Positions 35,582-44,705 are shown, counted from the stretch's first letter. The stretch is 64,000 nucleotides of DNA from Chitinophagaceae bacterium (GCA_024643655.1 JAHEMM010000005.1:1-64000); one strand, 5' to 3'. Numbers and translations: made by a program. Notes: generated from the sequence alone by a model not told the origin.

Positions 35582-35978
35582 GCTTTCTGGGCTTCAACAT
35601 TTTTAGAGCTGCTCTTGTTTCAAGAACAGTGTAAACTATATACATTCCTGCGCAAATCAATAATGCAGGTTTGCTTACCAGTTTTTTTACAATAATAATA
35701 TAAACGAATGCTGCAATCGCAACAACAAAAAACTTAATAATAAACCCTGCATATACTGCCCTTACAAAGGCCTGTGGATTTTCAGATTTAAAAGAATGCT
35801 GTGTCATCAGTAATGCAGCTAATGACACAAGAAACAAAATAAAATTTCCTATAATAACAACTGTGCTATCAATTCCATTACCTTCAAATACCCCTTGCCT
35901 ATCCAGCAATAAAAATAAAAAACTAGAAGCGATCCAGAAATATGTAATCGATTGTTTAAAAATAGATTTGCTATTCAT
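35574..35978 (-). CDS. Four-helix membrane protein, AtpI-like
   Basis: A 134-residue hydrophobic protein with four predicted transmembrane helices (about residues 12-26, 40-60, 74-97 and 104-122). FVRAVYAGFIIKFFVVAIAA resembles the AtpI/ATP synthase subunit I-like proteins that, in many Bacteroidota, lie between atpZ and atpB. Such proteins help assemble the c-ring or import magnesium. Here it overlaps atpZ upstream by eight bases and the SprT-like gene downstream by eight. The family call is based on position and helix pattern, so moderately sure. Confidence 0.6.
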   Translation of the reverse strand: MNSKSIFKQSITYFWIASSFLFLLLDRQGVFEGNGIDSTVVIIGNFILFLVSLAALLMTQHSFKSENPQAFVRAVYAGFIIKFFVVAIAAFVYIIIVKKLVSKPALLICAGMYIVYTVLETRAALKMLKPRKHA

Positions 35979-36198
35979 TATTGTTTTTTCTGCTGGTTTC
36001 TTTTAATAATTTAAAGAAGATTACTGACAATACAGCTAAAGGTAAAACACAAGAAAATAAAGGCAAAGAATGTAACCATTTATCAATTTTAAATCCGCCA
36101 AAAACTGATAGTCCGATGGCAACTAATAATTGAGTGCCAAGGCTGGCATACTTAAGCAGAAATTCCTTATTGCTATTTTGCTTGAACTTGCTGTTCAT
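35971..36198 (-). CDS. atpZ: AtpZ/AtpI family ATP synthase accessory protein
   Basis: A 75-residue protein with two transmembrane helices joined by a short loop: YASLGTQLLVAIGLSVFGGF, then KIDKWL, then FSCVLPLAVLSVIFFKLL, ending in a charged tail. This is the AtpZ hairpin (F0F1-ATPase subunit, putative) usually encoded just before the atp operon. Its N-terminal 26 bases overlap the end of the bactofilin gene in another frame, a sign of tight coupling. No atp structural genes follow within the window. Confidence 0.8.
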   Translation of the reverse strand: MNSKFKQNSNKEFLLKYASLGTQLLVAIGLSVFGGFKIDKWLHSLPLFSCVLPLAVLSVIFFKLLKETSRKNNNE

Positions 36199-36580
36199 TT
36201 TTACTGATCTCTACAACGTTTGCACCCATATGGCATTGTCCATTAAAAGTAGCCGAAGGTTCAATTTGCAATTTACCCGCATATATATTTCCGGTAACAG
36301 TTGAATCGCCTTTTAATTGTAATAATTCCTTTGAACGAATATCACCATCTACTTTACCTGTTATATCTGCTTGATTACTTATAATATCGCCTTCCACTAC
36401 ACCACTAGTTCCAATAATAATCTTTGCATCACTCTGAATGTTACCAATTACAGTTCCATCAATACGTAAATCATTTTTGCTATGAACATCACCTTTAAGT
36501 GTAGTTCCTGCTCCTATGAGTGTGGCACCATTACCATTATTTGTTCCACCCGGCATTTCTTCATTGCTTTTTTTAAACAT
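36173..36580 (-). CDS. Bactofilin (polymer-forming cytoskeletal protein)
   Basis: A 135-residue bactofilin. After a short disordered N-terminus come regularly spaced short beta repeats: IGAGTTLKGDVHSKNDLRID, GTVIGNIQSDAKIIIG, GVVEGDIISNQADITG, KVDGDIRSKELLQLKG and TVTGNIYAGKLQIEPSATF. These form the right-handed beta-helix that polymerises into membrane-associated filaments. Bactofilins position cell-wall enzymes, often partnered by an M23 peptidase. Here the neighbour upstream looks like the membrane anchor of such a peptidase without its catalytic domain. Confidence 0.93.
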   Translation of the reverse strand: MFKKSNEEMPGGTNNGNGATLIGAGTTLKGDVHSKNDLRIDGTVIGNIQSDAKIIIGTSGVVEGDIISNQADITGKVDGDIRSKELLQLKGDSTVTGNIYAGKLQIEPSATFNGQCHMGANVVEISKNEQQVQAK

Positions 36581-36591
36581 AAAAATCTTAT

Positions 36592-36993
36592 TTAGTCATT
36601 TGATATTTCTGTTTTTGGTACTTTTAACATCGTTGTATCTAATGCAACAGTATTATTACCTTTTAGAGGTCCGTTTCTTAATCCATTGTCAAATTGTTGT
36701 AATAATAGTATTTGTTTATTTGCTTCATCTACCTGATATTTAAGTTGCCTTAATTCTGTTGCGGACTTATAATCTGTACTTGCTCCAGGAATATAATATT
36801 TCAAGGGTGTAAAAACGATAAGGGCAACTGTTAATCCAACTAAGAGTACAAAAACGGTGCTTAACATAACATAAACGCTTAATCTTGAGAGTTTGAAGGT
36901 TACCATTTCCTCATATGTATCGTCATTCATAACAACCAATCGATAACGGTTTTTTAGCCTCTTTAGGGTTGAAGATGAACCTAATTTTAACAT
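36592..36993 (-). CDS. Membrane anchor resembling M23 peptidases, peptidase domain absent
   Basis: A 133-residue protein. LKRLKNRYRLVVMNDDTYEE is the conserved cytoplasmic start of the Bacteroidota M23 metallopeptidases encoded next to bactofilin. It is followed by one transmembrane helix (about residues 43-64), FTPLKYYIPG and a short periplasmic coiled coil (ATELRQLKYQVDEANKQILL). The M23 domain that normally follows is missing: the frame stops after VPKTEISND and the bactofilin gene starts 11 bases later. The ATG at 36993 is preferred over a GTG two codons upstream. It may tether bactofilin or act as a scaffold. Confidence 0.75.
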   Translation of the reverse strand: MLKLGSSSTLKRLKNRYRLVVMNDDTYEEMVTFKLSRLSVYVMLSTVFVLLVGLTVALIVFTPLKYYIPGASTDYKSATELRQLKYQVDEANKQILLLQQFDNGLRNGPLKGNNTVALDTTMLKVPKTEISND

Positions 36994-37237
36994 AATCACA
37001 TTTTATACTTTCCGTATTGAAATACTACAAAATAAATCTGATGAAATGCCGAATTACCTGCCATGAATGAGAAAAAAATTGCAGTATTATTGAACATCAT
37101 TTGGCATTATGCTCTAAAGGTAAGCAATGAAGGTTTGTAATACAATTTCTCATAGGTAAATTCAAGTAAAAAAAATGGCCTATTTTTATACTAAATTGTT
37201 TGAAATTCAGTTAATAAGACCTTAGATTGCGACGGAA

Positions 37238-40156
37238 ATGCGACTTATCCTAAATACTTTTACTGCGGTGCTTATTCTTCTTCTTTGTCAAAGCAGTTTA
37301 CCTGCATTTTGTCAACTTGGAATTCCTATTACCATCTCAAAACCAAAAGAATATGAAGACAGAGTACTTCGCTCTGAAAAGTCAGATGAAAAGAAATTTA
37401 CGCTTCCTAACCGGTTTATTCAAAATACAGTAACTCATTATAATTATTATTTTAATGCAAATACAAAGCTGAATGAAGTTTTAGAAAGAGCTAAACTCAG
37501 TTTTAAGGATGATTATTCAGAATTATTATCTTTCTATAATTATAGTCTTGATGCAACTATTATAGACTCACTTCAACTTGATTCAATTACACTTAAAGCA
37601 TCCAGCGGTATTGCTTTGCATGACTTGAGAAATGATTGGGTTGACAATCTTTATCTTTTATGGGGCGCTTCATTTTATTTACAAAAAAAGTTTGATTCAG
37701 CATATTTGATGTTTCAATTCATTAATTATGCTTTTGCGCCAAAAGAAAAAGATGGATATTACTTAACTATTGGAAGTGGTCGGGATGGTAATTCTGCATA
37801 TAGTATTTCTACAAAGGAAAAAAACAGTTTGCCCAGAAGAATATTTTCTGAACCACCCAGTAGAAATGATGCATTTATCTGGCAAATTAGAAATTATTTA
37901 GCACAGGATCAATTTGCGGAAGCTTCCAGCTTAATTGTTGCATTAAGAAATGATCCTGCGTTCCCTAAAAGACTACAAAATGACCTAAGTGAAGTACAAG
38001 CTTATTTTTTTTATAAAAGGAATATGTGGGATAGCGCTGCTTTATATCTCACAAAAGCATTAAGCAATGCAACAAATCTTCAGGAAAAAGCTAGGTGGGA
38101 ATACCTCGCCGGACAATTATTTGAAAAGGCAGGTCAGTTTAAAGAAGCTGAAAAAATTTATGCAAAAACCAGCAGTCATACAACAGATCCCATACTTGAT
38201 ATATATGCCCGCTTATCTTCTATTAGAGTAATAAGAGATGAAGGAGAGCAAACCATTGAAAAAAATGTAGCCAAACTTATAAGAATGGCTAAACAAGACA
38301 AGTATGAAGATTACCGGGATATTATTTACTACATGGCTGCGCAAATGCAATTGCAAGGAAATAATATTGATGCAGCAATTGCATTATTGCTTAAAAGCAC
38401 CAAATATGCTAATAATGGAGTTGAACAAAAAAATAAAGCATTTTTACAACTAGCACAACTTTCTTTAGCCCGTAAAGAATATCGAAATGCTTATAATTTT
38501 TATGATAGCTTAAGTTTGGATGATCCGACATTGAAAAATATAGAAGAAATAAAAGAAAAAAAGAATTCTTTGGGCATAATTGCATCCAACCTTGAAATAA
38601 TAGAGAGGCAGGATAGTCTGCAGCGAATTGCTGCAATGCCAGAGGAGCAACGTAATGATTTTGTAAAAAAATTAGTCCGTCAAATAAGAAAGCAACAAGG
38701 TTTAAAAGATGATCCCACTATTACAAGCGGCTCTGTATTTAATAATCCGACTATTCCTCCATTATTCCCTACCAACACTAAAGGCGAATGGTATTTTTAT
38801 AACGCATCCTCCCGTTCAAGAGGATTAGGAGAGTTCAAAAAAAGATGGGGCACAAGACCCAATGTTGATAACTGGCGTCAGAGTGCATTAATTGGAAATA
38901 TAATTCCTTCAAATACTGCTGGTCAAAATAATACAGGGGGCGGAAACCAACAAAGCGTACCGCAGGAAATTTCTTTTGATGCTTTGTATGAAAATCTACC
39001 ATTAACAACTGAAGCATTAAAATTATCAAATGATTCCATAGCAAATGCAATGTTAGCATTAGGGAAATCATATATTCAACTAATGGAAGACTGTACGGCA
39101 GGTACATCTACATTGGAGGAATTAAGAACCCGATATCCGAATTATGAACAAATGGATGAAGTGCTTTTCAATCTCTATTATTGTTATAACAAAAATGGAG
39201 ATGTTGCAAAAGCAACTAATTTAAAAAAATCGCTGACACAGGATTTTGAAAATAGTGATTTCAATAAAATTCTAAAAACAGGAATAAATCCAAAGTCCGG
39301 GCTCCCAAATCCAGCTGCAACGAAAACATATGAAGCTATTTATGATCTCTTTATAGAAGGCGATTTTAAAAAAGCAATTGCAGAAAAGAAAATTGCAGAC
39401 AGTATTTATAATAAAAACTTCTGGACACCGCAACTACTTTACATTGAAGCAGTGTATTATATAAAAGAAAGACAAGATAGTATAGCTAAAAAAATATTGG
39501 CAGACCTGATAGGTCAGTTTAGCAATTCTCCATTACAACCTAAAGCAACTACCTTGCTTGATGTATTAAGCAGAAGGGCGCAGATTGAAGAGGAATTAAA
39601 GAACATGGTCGTTACAAAAATACCTGGTGATACTTCAACAAGTAAGCCACCTGTTGTAATTATTAATACACCTAAACCAGATACGACTACTATAGTTCCG
39701 CCAATCGCTGTAACTACTATACCTCCAAAGGATACAACAACAAAAAAAGCCGTTGAAAACATTACATCATCATATGTTCATTCACCTGCAGAACCACATT
39801 ATGTTGTTTTGCTCCTCAACAAAGTAGACCCTGTTTTCTCAAACGAAGCAAAAAATGCATTTATAAAATATAACAAGAGTTTTTTTTCCGGCAAGAACTA
39901 TTCAATTGATCTTTTTGAACTAAATACCGATTACCGCTTATTGTTGATTGCCCCATTTTCGAATGCACAGGATGCAATAAGTTATATAGAAAAAACAAAT
40001 CCTAAAACCGCCACTGAAATTATTCCCTGGCTAAAAGGTGGCAAATACTCTTTCTCAATCTTGACAAATAGTAATTTTGACCTTTTAAAAAACAAGCAGG
40101 ATGTAGATGCCTATAAATTATTCCTGAATCAGTATTTTCCTGGTAAGTTTCAATAA
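37238..40156 (+). CDS. porW: Type IX secretion PorW/SprE-like TPR protein
   Basis: A 972-residue exported protein. The signal peptide (LILNTFTAVLILLLCQSS) has a cysteine but no clean lipobox, so lipoprotein status is uncertain. The early FIQNTVTHYNYYFNANTKLN corresponds to the N-terminal signature of PorW/SprE, which links the T9SS motor or core to the outer-membrane translocon. TPR-like helices follow (about residues 120-420 and 595-790; for example LYLLWGASFYLQKKFDSAYL and ARWEYLAGQLFEKAGQFKEA). A proline/threonine-rich linker (about 810-845) joins a C-terminal globular domain. It is divergent from the bactofilin operon, an arrangement I recall from other Bacteroidota. A T9SS cargo is encoded at 46729-50088. 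Confidence 0.8.
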   Translation: MRLILNTFTAVLILLLCQSSLPAFCQLGIPITISKPKEYEDRVLRSEKSDEKKFTLPNRFIQNTVTHYNYYFNANTKLNEVLERAKLSFKDDYSELLSFYNYSLDATIIDSLQLDSITLKASSGIALHDLRNDWVDNLYLLWGASFYLQKKFDSAYLMFQFINYAFAPKEKDGYYLTIGSGRDGNSAYSISTKEKNSLPRRIFSEPPSRNDAFIWQIRNYLAQDQFAEASSLIVALRNDPAFPKRLQNDLSEVQAYFFYKRNMWDSAALYLTKALSNATNLQEKARWEYLAGQLFEKAGQFKEAEKIYAKTSSHTTDPILDIYARLSSIRVIRDEGEQTIEKNVAKLIRMAKQDKYEDYRDIIYYMAAQMQLQGNNIDAAIALLLKSTKYANNGVEQKNKAFLQLAQLSLARKEYRNAYNFYDSLSLDDPTLKNIEEIKEKKNSLGIIASNLEIIERQDSLQRIAAMPEEQRNDFVKKLVRQIRKQQGLKDDPTITSGSVFNNPTIPPLFPTNTKGEWYFYNASSRSRGLGEFKKRWGTRPNVDNWRQSALIGNIIPSNTAGQNNTGGGNQQSVPQEISFDALYENLPLTTEALKLSNDSIANAMLALGKSYIQLMEDCTAGTSTLEELRTRYPNYEQMDEVLFNLYYCYNKNGDVAKATNLKKSLTQDFENSDFNKILKTGINPKSGLPNPAATKTYEAIYDLFIEGDFKKAIAEKKIADSIYNKNFWTPQLLYIEAVYYIKERQDSIAKKILADLIGQFSNSPLQPKATTLLDVLSRRAQIEEELKNMVVTKIPGDTSTSKPPVVIINTPKPDTTTIVPPIAVTTIPPKDTTTKKAVENITSSYVHSPAEPHYVVLLLNKVDPVFSNEAKNAFIKYNKSFFSGKNYSIDLFELNTDYRLLLIAPFSNAQDAISYIEKTNPKTATEIIPWLKGGKYSFSILTNSNFDLLKNKQDVDAYKLFLNQYFPGKFQ

Positions 40157-40292
40157 TTACAATAGAAATCAACAGCTTTTTAATTTTAGCAAATAGTTTG
40201 GCAAAAAATTAAGCAAATGGCTACCCTTACCGGATTGTATTTTCTTAATTTCGATATATTAAAATAATTGGACTTACAATAATATATAAAGT

Positions 40293-42722
40293 ATGAAAAA
40301 AGCCGTTCGCATTTTTTGGCGCCTTTTTGCATTTGGTTTTATTGCTTTCATCGCTTTAATATTGATGGCAAACTTTGGTGTTTTTGGCAAAATGCCTTCC
40401 CTTGAAGATTTGGAAAATCCATCCATATTACAAGCATCTGAAATTTATGCAGAAGATGGCACTCTGATGGGTAAATTCTATACAGAAAGAGGAAATAGAA
40501 GCAACGTTAAACACAGTGATATTTCCCGTTATGTTATTGATGCATTAGTGGCAACTGAGGATGAACGTTTTCATAACCATAGTGGTATTGATTTTAAATC
40601 TACATTAAGGGCAATCCTTACATTAGGTCGTCAAGGTGGCGGCAGTACTATAACGCAGCAGTTAGCAAAAGCTTTGCTTGCACAGGGAAGTAAAAACAAA
40701 GCATTCAGGGTAATTGAAAAATTAAAAGAATGGATTATTGCAGTAAAGCTTGAAAAAAATTTTACAAAGGAAGAGATTATTACTTTATATCTCAATGTTG
40801 TTCCTTTTGGAAACAATATCTATGGAATAAGAAATGCAGCTCGTTCTTTCTTCCAAAAAGAACCGGACAGACTTGATGTAGAAGAAGCAGCGCTTCTGGT
40901 CGGTATGCTTAAAGGCAATACTATTTACAACCCAACCCGTAATCCAAAAGCTGCATTAGACAGACGAAATGTTGTAATAGGCCAGATGGAAATTAATGGG
41001 AAAATAAAACCTGCTGAAGCTGTAAAGTATAAAGCCACTCCTATAAAACTAAACTATAAAAAACTGGATGAAAATACAGGCTATGCACCTTACTACAGAG
41101 AGATATTAAAGCAAGAAATAAGAGAAGCAATTAAAGATCTTAAAAAGCCAAACGGCAAACCATATAGCATTTACAATGATGGATTAAAAGTATATACAAC
41201 CATAAACATTCAAATGCAGGAGATTGCAGAAGAAGGAATGGCCCAACACATGGCTCAATTACAAAAAGGAATTAACGCTAGATCAGACATGAAATCGGGT
41301 AAAATCTGGAAAGGCCATGAGAATATTTTAGAAAAAGCAGCAAAAGAATCTGACAGGTGGAAAAACCTTACAGAAGATGGGCTTAGCGATAAAGAGATTA
41401 GAGCCAGTTTTGAAGTAAAAGTACCAATGAAAATTTTCGTTTGGAATAACAAAAGAGAGATGGATACGGTACTTACACCCATGGATTCAATTAAATATCA
41501 CTTACAAATGGAACAAGCCAGTTTCATGGCTTTGGATCCTGTAACTGGTGAAGTAAGAGCATGGGTAGGTGGCATTGATTTTAAAACATATAAAAACGAT
41601 CACATTAATCTAAATACAAAGAGGCAGGTTGGATCAACTATAAAACCTTTTTTATATACACAGGCAATGGAAGAAAGGGGTTTCAAACCAGAGACGGAAT
41701 GTGAAAATGTTGCACAATTTTTTCCAGGTAGTGGGTGGGTTCCTTCAGGTAGGAAATGCGGAGGAGGAAGTATGACAATGGCAAATGCATTAGCCTATTC
41801 AAAGAACTGTGCTACTGCTTATATCATGAAACAAGTTGGACCAAAACAATTTTCAGATTTTCTAAGTAGAATAGGTATCCCGACGCCGGTTAAGCCCTAT
41901 CCTTCTATTGCACTAGGAACCTGTGATCTCTCTATGTATGAAATGCTTTGGGGCTATACAATATTTGCGGGTCGTGGTTTTTCTTCCCGTCCATTCAGTA
42001 TTAGTCGCATTGAAGATCGAAATGGAAATATTATTAAACGGTTTGATTTTAGTGTTAACAGAAAGGAAGCCATTAGTGAAGTAACCGCTTATACAATGGC
42101 AAAAATGATGCAAGGAACCGTTGATAAGGGTACAGCCGGAGGCATGCGTAATCGTGTAGGCGCTTTAGAAATGGGAGGCAAAACAGGTACAACTGATGAT
42201 AATGCCGATGCCTGGTTTATGGCTTACACCCCACAATTATTAGCTGGTGCTTGGGTAGGTTTCGAATACACATTTATGAGAAATCAAAGTGATGGAAATA
42301 GAATTGCCCGTCCTATTGCCGAGTATTTTTTTAGAAAAGTACTTGCTAATAAGAAATTAGGAATTGAAAAGGATGCAAAATTTGTAAAACCAGCAGAACT
42401 GGAGAATGAAATAAACAGTGCCGATATTGAATATAAAGATATTGAAGCAACTCCTGGTGCTGAGGGCTCTGATCAGGGAGTTGGTAATGAAAACGACTAC
42501 TTTTTTGAAAACGATCCCGTTGAAAATTTAGGTCCGGAATCAAAGCCATTACCACTAGATGATGACAAAAAGGCGCCAAAAAAAGACACAATTAAAACAA
42601 TAACAAAATCTCCAGCAAAAAAAGAAGATCCAACAAGCAAACCAATTGGTTCCGCAACAAATGAAACGGAGAAAAAAAAAGGAATTCTAAAAAGAATATT
42701 TGATAAGAAGAATAAAAACTAA
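40293..42722 (+). CDS. Penicillin-binding protein 1A (bifunctional transglycosylase/transpeptidase)
   Basis: An 809-residue class A PBP. One N-terminal transmembrane helix (about residues 9-30) is followed by the GT51 transglycosylase domain: VATEDERFHNHSGID with catalytic Glu89, then RQGGGSTITQQLAKALL. The transpeptidase domain has S448-T-I-K, S503-K-N and K630-T-G. It polymerises lipid II and crosslinks peptidoglycan in the periplasm. The last ~100 residues are a low-complexity, charged tail rich in Lys, Asp, Glu and Pro. The gene stands alone between porW and a GNAT gene, 23 bases before the latter. Confidence 0.95.
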   Translation: MKKAVRIFWRLFAFGFIAFIALILMANFGVFGKMPSLEDLENPSILQASEIYAEDGTLMGKFYTERGNRSNVKHSDISRYVIDALVATEDERFHNHSGIDFKSTLRAILTLGRQGGGSTITQQLAKALLAQGSKNKAFRVIEKLKEWIIAVKLEKNFTKEEIITLYLNVVPFGNNIYGIRNAARSFFQKEPDRLDVEEAALLVGMLKGNTIYNPTRNPKAALDRRNVVIGQMEINGKIKPAEAVKYKATPIKLNYKKLDENTGYAPYYREILKQEIREAIKDLKKPNGKPYSIYNDGLKVYTTINIQMQEIAEEGMAQHMAQLQKGINARSDMKSGKIWKGHENILEKAAKESDRWKNLTEDGLSDKEIRASFEVKVPMKIFVWNNKREMDTVLTPMDSIKYHLQMEQASFMALDPVTGEVRAWVGGIDFKTYKNDHINLNTKRQVGSTIKPFLYTQAMEERGFKPETECENVAQFFPGSGWVPSGRKCGGGSMTMANALAYSKNCATAYIMKQVGPKQFSDFLSRIGIPTPVKPYPSIALGTCDLSMYEMLWGYTIFAGRGFSSRPFSISRIEDRNGNIIKRFDFSVNRKEAISEVTAYTMAKMMQGTVDKGTAGGMRNRVGALEMGGKTGTTDDNADAWFMAYTPQLLAGAWVGFEYTFMRNQSDGNRIARPIAEYFFRKVLANKKLGIEKDAKFVKPAELENEINSADIEYKDIEATPGAEGSDQGVGNENDYFFENDPVENLGPESKPLPLDDDKKAPKKDTIKTITKSPAKKEDPTSKPIGSATNETEKKKGILKRIFDKKNKN

Positions 42723-42745
42723 CTAAATAATATTTGTATTCAAAA

Positions 42746-43270
42746 ATGAGTACAGGAATTTTCATTAAAGAAGCTACTGAAATGGACATTGCTTTGATAC
42801 AGCAATTGAATTCCAAAGTATGGCCACAAACTTACAAATCCATACTATCTAAAGAACAGATTGATTACATGCTCGATATGATGTATACCACTGAATCTTT
42901 ATTAACCCAAATGAAAAAAGGCATTCAATTTATCATCATTCATGATGATAACATCCCGGTAGGCTTTGCCTCATTTTATAAAATTGACAAAAACACATTT
43001 AAACTTGATAAAATTTATGTCCTGCCGACTCAACAGGGAAAAGGAACGGGGAAATTTGTTGTTGATTACATTTCTAATTTCATTATGGATGAAGGTGCTA
43101 GTGCTCTTCAATTACAAGTAAATAAACAAAACCTCAAAGCAAAATGTTTTTACGAAAAAATCGGCTTCAATGTAATTGAAGAAGCTGATTTTGATATTGG
43201 AAATGGATATTTTATGAACGATTTTATTATGGAGAAAAAAATAACTGATCTGTTAAAGTATCTAAAATGA
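42746..43270 (+). CDS. GNAT family N-acetyltransferase
   Basis: A 174-residue GNAT protein. It begins TGIFIKEATEMDIALIQQLN. The acetyl-CoA motif is LDKIYVLPTQQGKGTGKFVV (QGKGTG loop) and the C-terminal motif is NLKAKCFYEKIGFNVIEEAD, followed by GNGYFMNDFIME. This order matches the spermidine/putative amine acetyltransferase-like GNATs common in Bacteroidota. A TTG four codons upstream is in frame, but the ATG at 42746 is better. The substrate is unknown. It may be read through from the PBP gene 23 bases upstream. Confidence 0.85.
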   Translation: MSTGIFIKEATEMDIALIQQLNSKVWPQTYKSILSKEQIDYMLDMMYTTESLLTQMKKGIQFIIIHDDNIPVGFASFYKIDKNTFKLDKIYVLPTQQGKGTGKFVVDYISNFIMDEGASALQLQVNKQNLKAKCFYEKIGFNVIEEADFDIGNGYFMNDFIMEKKITDLLKYLK

Positions 43271-43301
43271 TTTTCCGGTTTTTAGCATTAAGTGATTTCG
43301 G

Positions 43302-43760
43302 CTACTCAGTTTTTAAAACTTTTTTACATTCAAGAAACCTTATTGGATCTACTGGTGTTTCAAAATCATACATTAAAAATTCCAACTTGCTACCTACCGA
43401 AATATAGCCCATTGCTTGTCCTGCTTTTAGATTATCACCTCTTCTTACTAATGGTTTAGAAAGTCCTGAATACCAGAAATAAAAATCACGGTAATAAAAA
43501 ACAATATCCCATTTTCCATCATCATTCTGTACAACATTAGAAACCCGTCCTCCCACAACAGCCTTTACAGTAGTATCTGGAATACTAACCAGTACAATAC
43601 ATAAATCTGGCTGATCAAACTTCATGATATTTTTCGGAGGTGGTACAATTAGTGCTTCATCTAATGGACATTTTAACCAAATGCTATCCTTCTGTGCAAA
43701 AATTAATGAAGGAAACATAAATAAGACTACAAAAAGAAAACCCTTAACCATTTTATTCAT
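43302..43760 (-). CDS. Secreted degenerate M23/LytM-like protein
   Basis: A 152-residue exported protein. The signal peptide is KMVKGFLFVVLFMFPSLIFA. The mature domain follows the M23 (LytM) strand pattern: VKAVVGGRVSNVVQNDDGKW, then DIVFYYRDFYFWYSGLSKPL, VRRGDNLKAGQAMGYISVGS and LEFLMYDFETPVDPIRFL. The histidines and aspartate of the zinc site (HxxxD and HxH) are replaced by other residues, so it should not cut peptidoglycan. Inactive LytM factors such as EnvC or NlpD activate amidases, and a regulatory or binding role is possible here. It lies 12 bases after the next small gene on the same strand. Confidence 0.72.
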   Translation of the reverse strand: MNKMVKGFLFVVLFMFPSLIFAQKDSIWLKCPLDEALIVPPPKNIMKFDQPDLCIVLVSIPDTTVKAVVGGRVSNVVQNDDGKWDIVFYYRDFYFWYSGLSKPLVRRGDNLKAGQAMGYISVGSKLEFLMYDFETPVDPIRFLECKKVLKTE

Positions 43761-43772
43761 AAGGTATATTTA

Positions 43773-44069
43773 TTAATCAGCAAATCGAATTTTTTTAGCC
43801 ATTTCCGCACTCATTCCTTCCGCAGAAATACCATAACCACTTACAAGAATTCCTTTAACACCACTTTTCGATTCAATTCCATAAATTATAGATTCGTCAG
43901 AGGGATTTGAATCACCTTCAAATCTATAATATTCAATAATATCAAATTCATTCACATCAAACTTTTCATTTTCACAGACGAGACAATTCTCCAATAGGTT
44001 GAAGTCAACTGAAAATCCTCTTTCTTTTAAACCATTAACTGCTCCGGAAAGTGTTTCGTAAACATACAT
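43773..44069 (-). CDS. Conserved small Bacteroidota protein of unknown function
   Basis: A 98-residue acidic soluble protein: TLSGAVNGLKERGFSVDFNL, EFDIIEYYRFEGDSNPSDES and GVKGILVSGYGISAEGMSAE. Relatives are widespread in Bacteroidota and are sometimes labelled phosphoribosylpyrophosphate synthetase, but the protein is far too short and has no PRPP-binding loop, so I do not use that name. It has two cysteines (ENCLVCENE) that could bind a metal or form a disulfide. It probably shares a transcript with the degenerate M23 gene downstream. Confidence 0.75.
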   Translation of the reverse strand: MYVYETLSGAVNGLKERGFSVDFNLLENCLVCENEKFDVNEFDIIEYYRFEGDSNPSDESIIYGIESKSGVKGILVSGYGISAEGMSAEMAKKIRFAD

Positions 44070-44121
44070 TAATACAATTTTTATACTTCTAAATTTACAA
44101 ATTTTTATTGGTTAAAAATTT

Positions 44122-44616
44122 TTAATACACCAACCTGTGTGTCTGCTTTATAACTCCCATTACAAAAACACTTTGCACTTGTCCCATATTTTCAATCTGG
44201 CTAAGTTTGTTTACATGAAAATCGTAGTACGTTTCCATATTTTCCGAGACAACTTTTAACATAAAATCAAATTCCCCTGAAATATTATAACATTCTACAA
44301 TCTCATTTAATGAATGAATTGCAGTTATAAATTTTGTTCCTGCCGTTTTGCTATGTTCTTTTAATGATACATAACAAATAACAGTAAGCCCCTTCCCTAC
44401 TTTTGAAGGATCAACCAATGCAGCATATTGCTTTATAACCCCAGATTCTTCTAATCGTTTTATTCGCTCATGCACTGGTGTAGAAGTAAGGTTTATCTTC
44501 TCTGCAATTTCTTTTACCGTCATTCTTGCATTGTCTTGTAACAATCGTAGCACTTCAATATCCTTCTCATCTAATTGGATATTAGTAGATTCTGCTGTTT
44601 TATTCATTTTAGCCAT
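44122..44616 (-). CDS. Lrp/AsnC family transcriptional regulator
   Basis: A 164-residue Lrp-type regulator. The N-terminal winged helix-turn-helix runs from IQLDEKDIEVLRLLQDNARM through EIAEKINLTSTPVHERIKRL, with the recognition helix in the latter. The C-terminal RAM/effector domain has GLTVICYVSLKEH, ECYNISGEFDFMLKVVSENM and MGQVQSVFVMG. Such proteins form octamers, sense amino acids and control amino-acid metabolism. It is divergent from ahcY with 118 bases between the starts, so it may regulate itself and perhaps methionine-cycle genes, which is only an inference. Confidence 0.93.
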   Translation of the reverse strand: MAKMNKTAESTNIQLDEKDIEVLRLLQDNARMTVKEIAEKINLTSTPVHERIKRLEESGVIKQYAALVDPSKVGKGLTVICYVSLKEHSKTAGTKFITAIHSLNEIVECYNISGEFDFMLKVVSENMETYYDFHVNKLSQIENMGQVQSVFVMGVIKQTHRLVY

Positions 44617-44705
44617 AAAAAACAGTATTTAACACTAAATATACCCAATTATTAGAACAAAATACCAAATTTTCATTGAATTGCATTATTATTATCTATT
44701 GTAGG

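Noticed and set aside
43773-44069. Naming the 98-residue protein phosphoribosylpyrophosphate synthetase
   Set aside because: It lacks the PRPP loop and is about a third of the length needed; the name is probably a propagated error.
44097-44121. AT-only hairpin after the Lrp gene as a terminator
   Set aside because: The stem contains no G-C pairs, so it is too weak to call.
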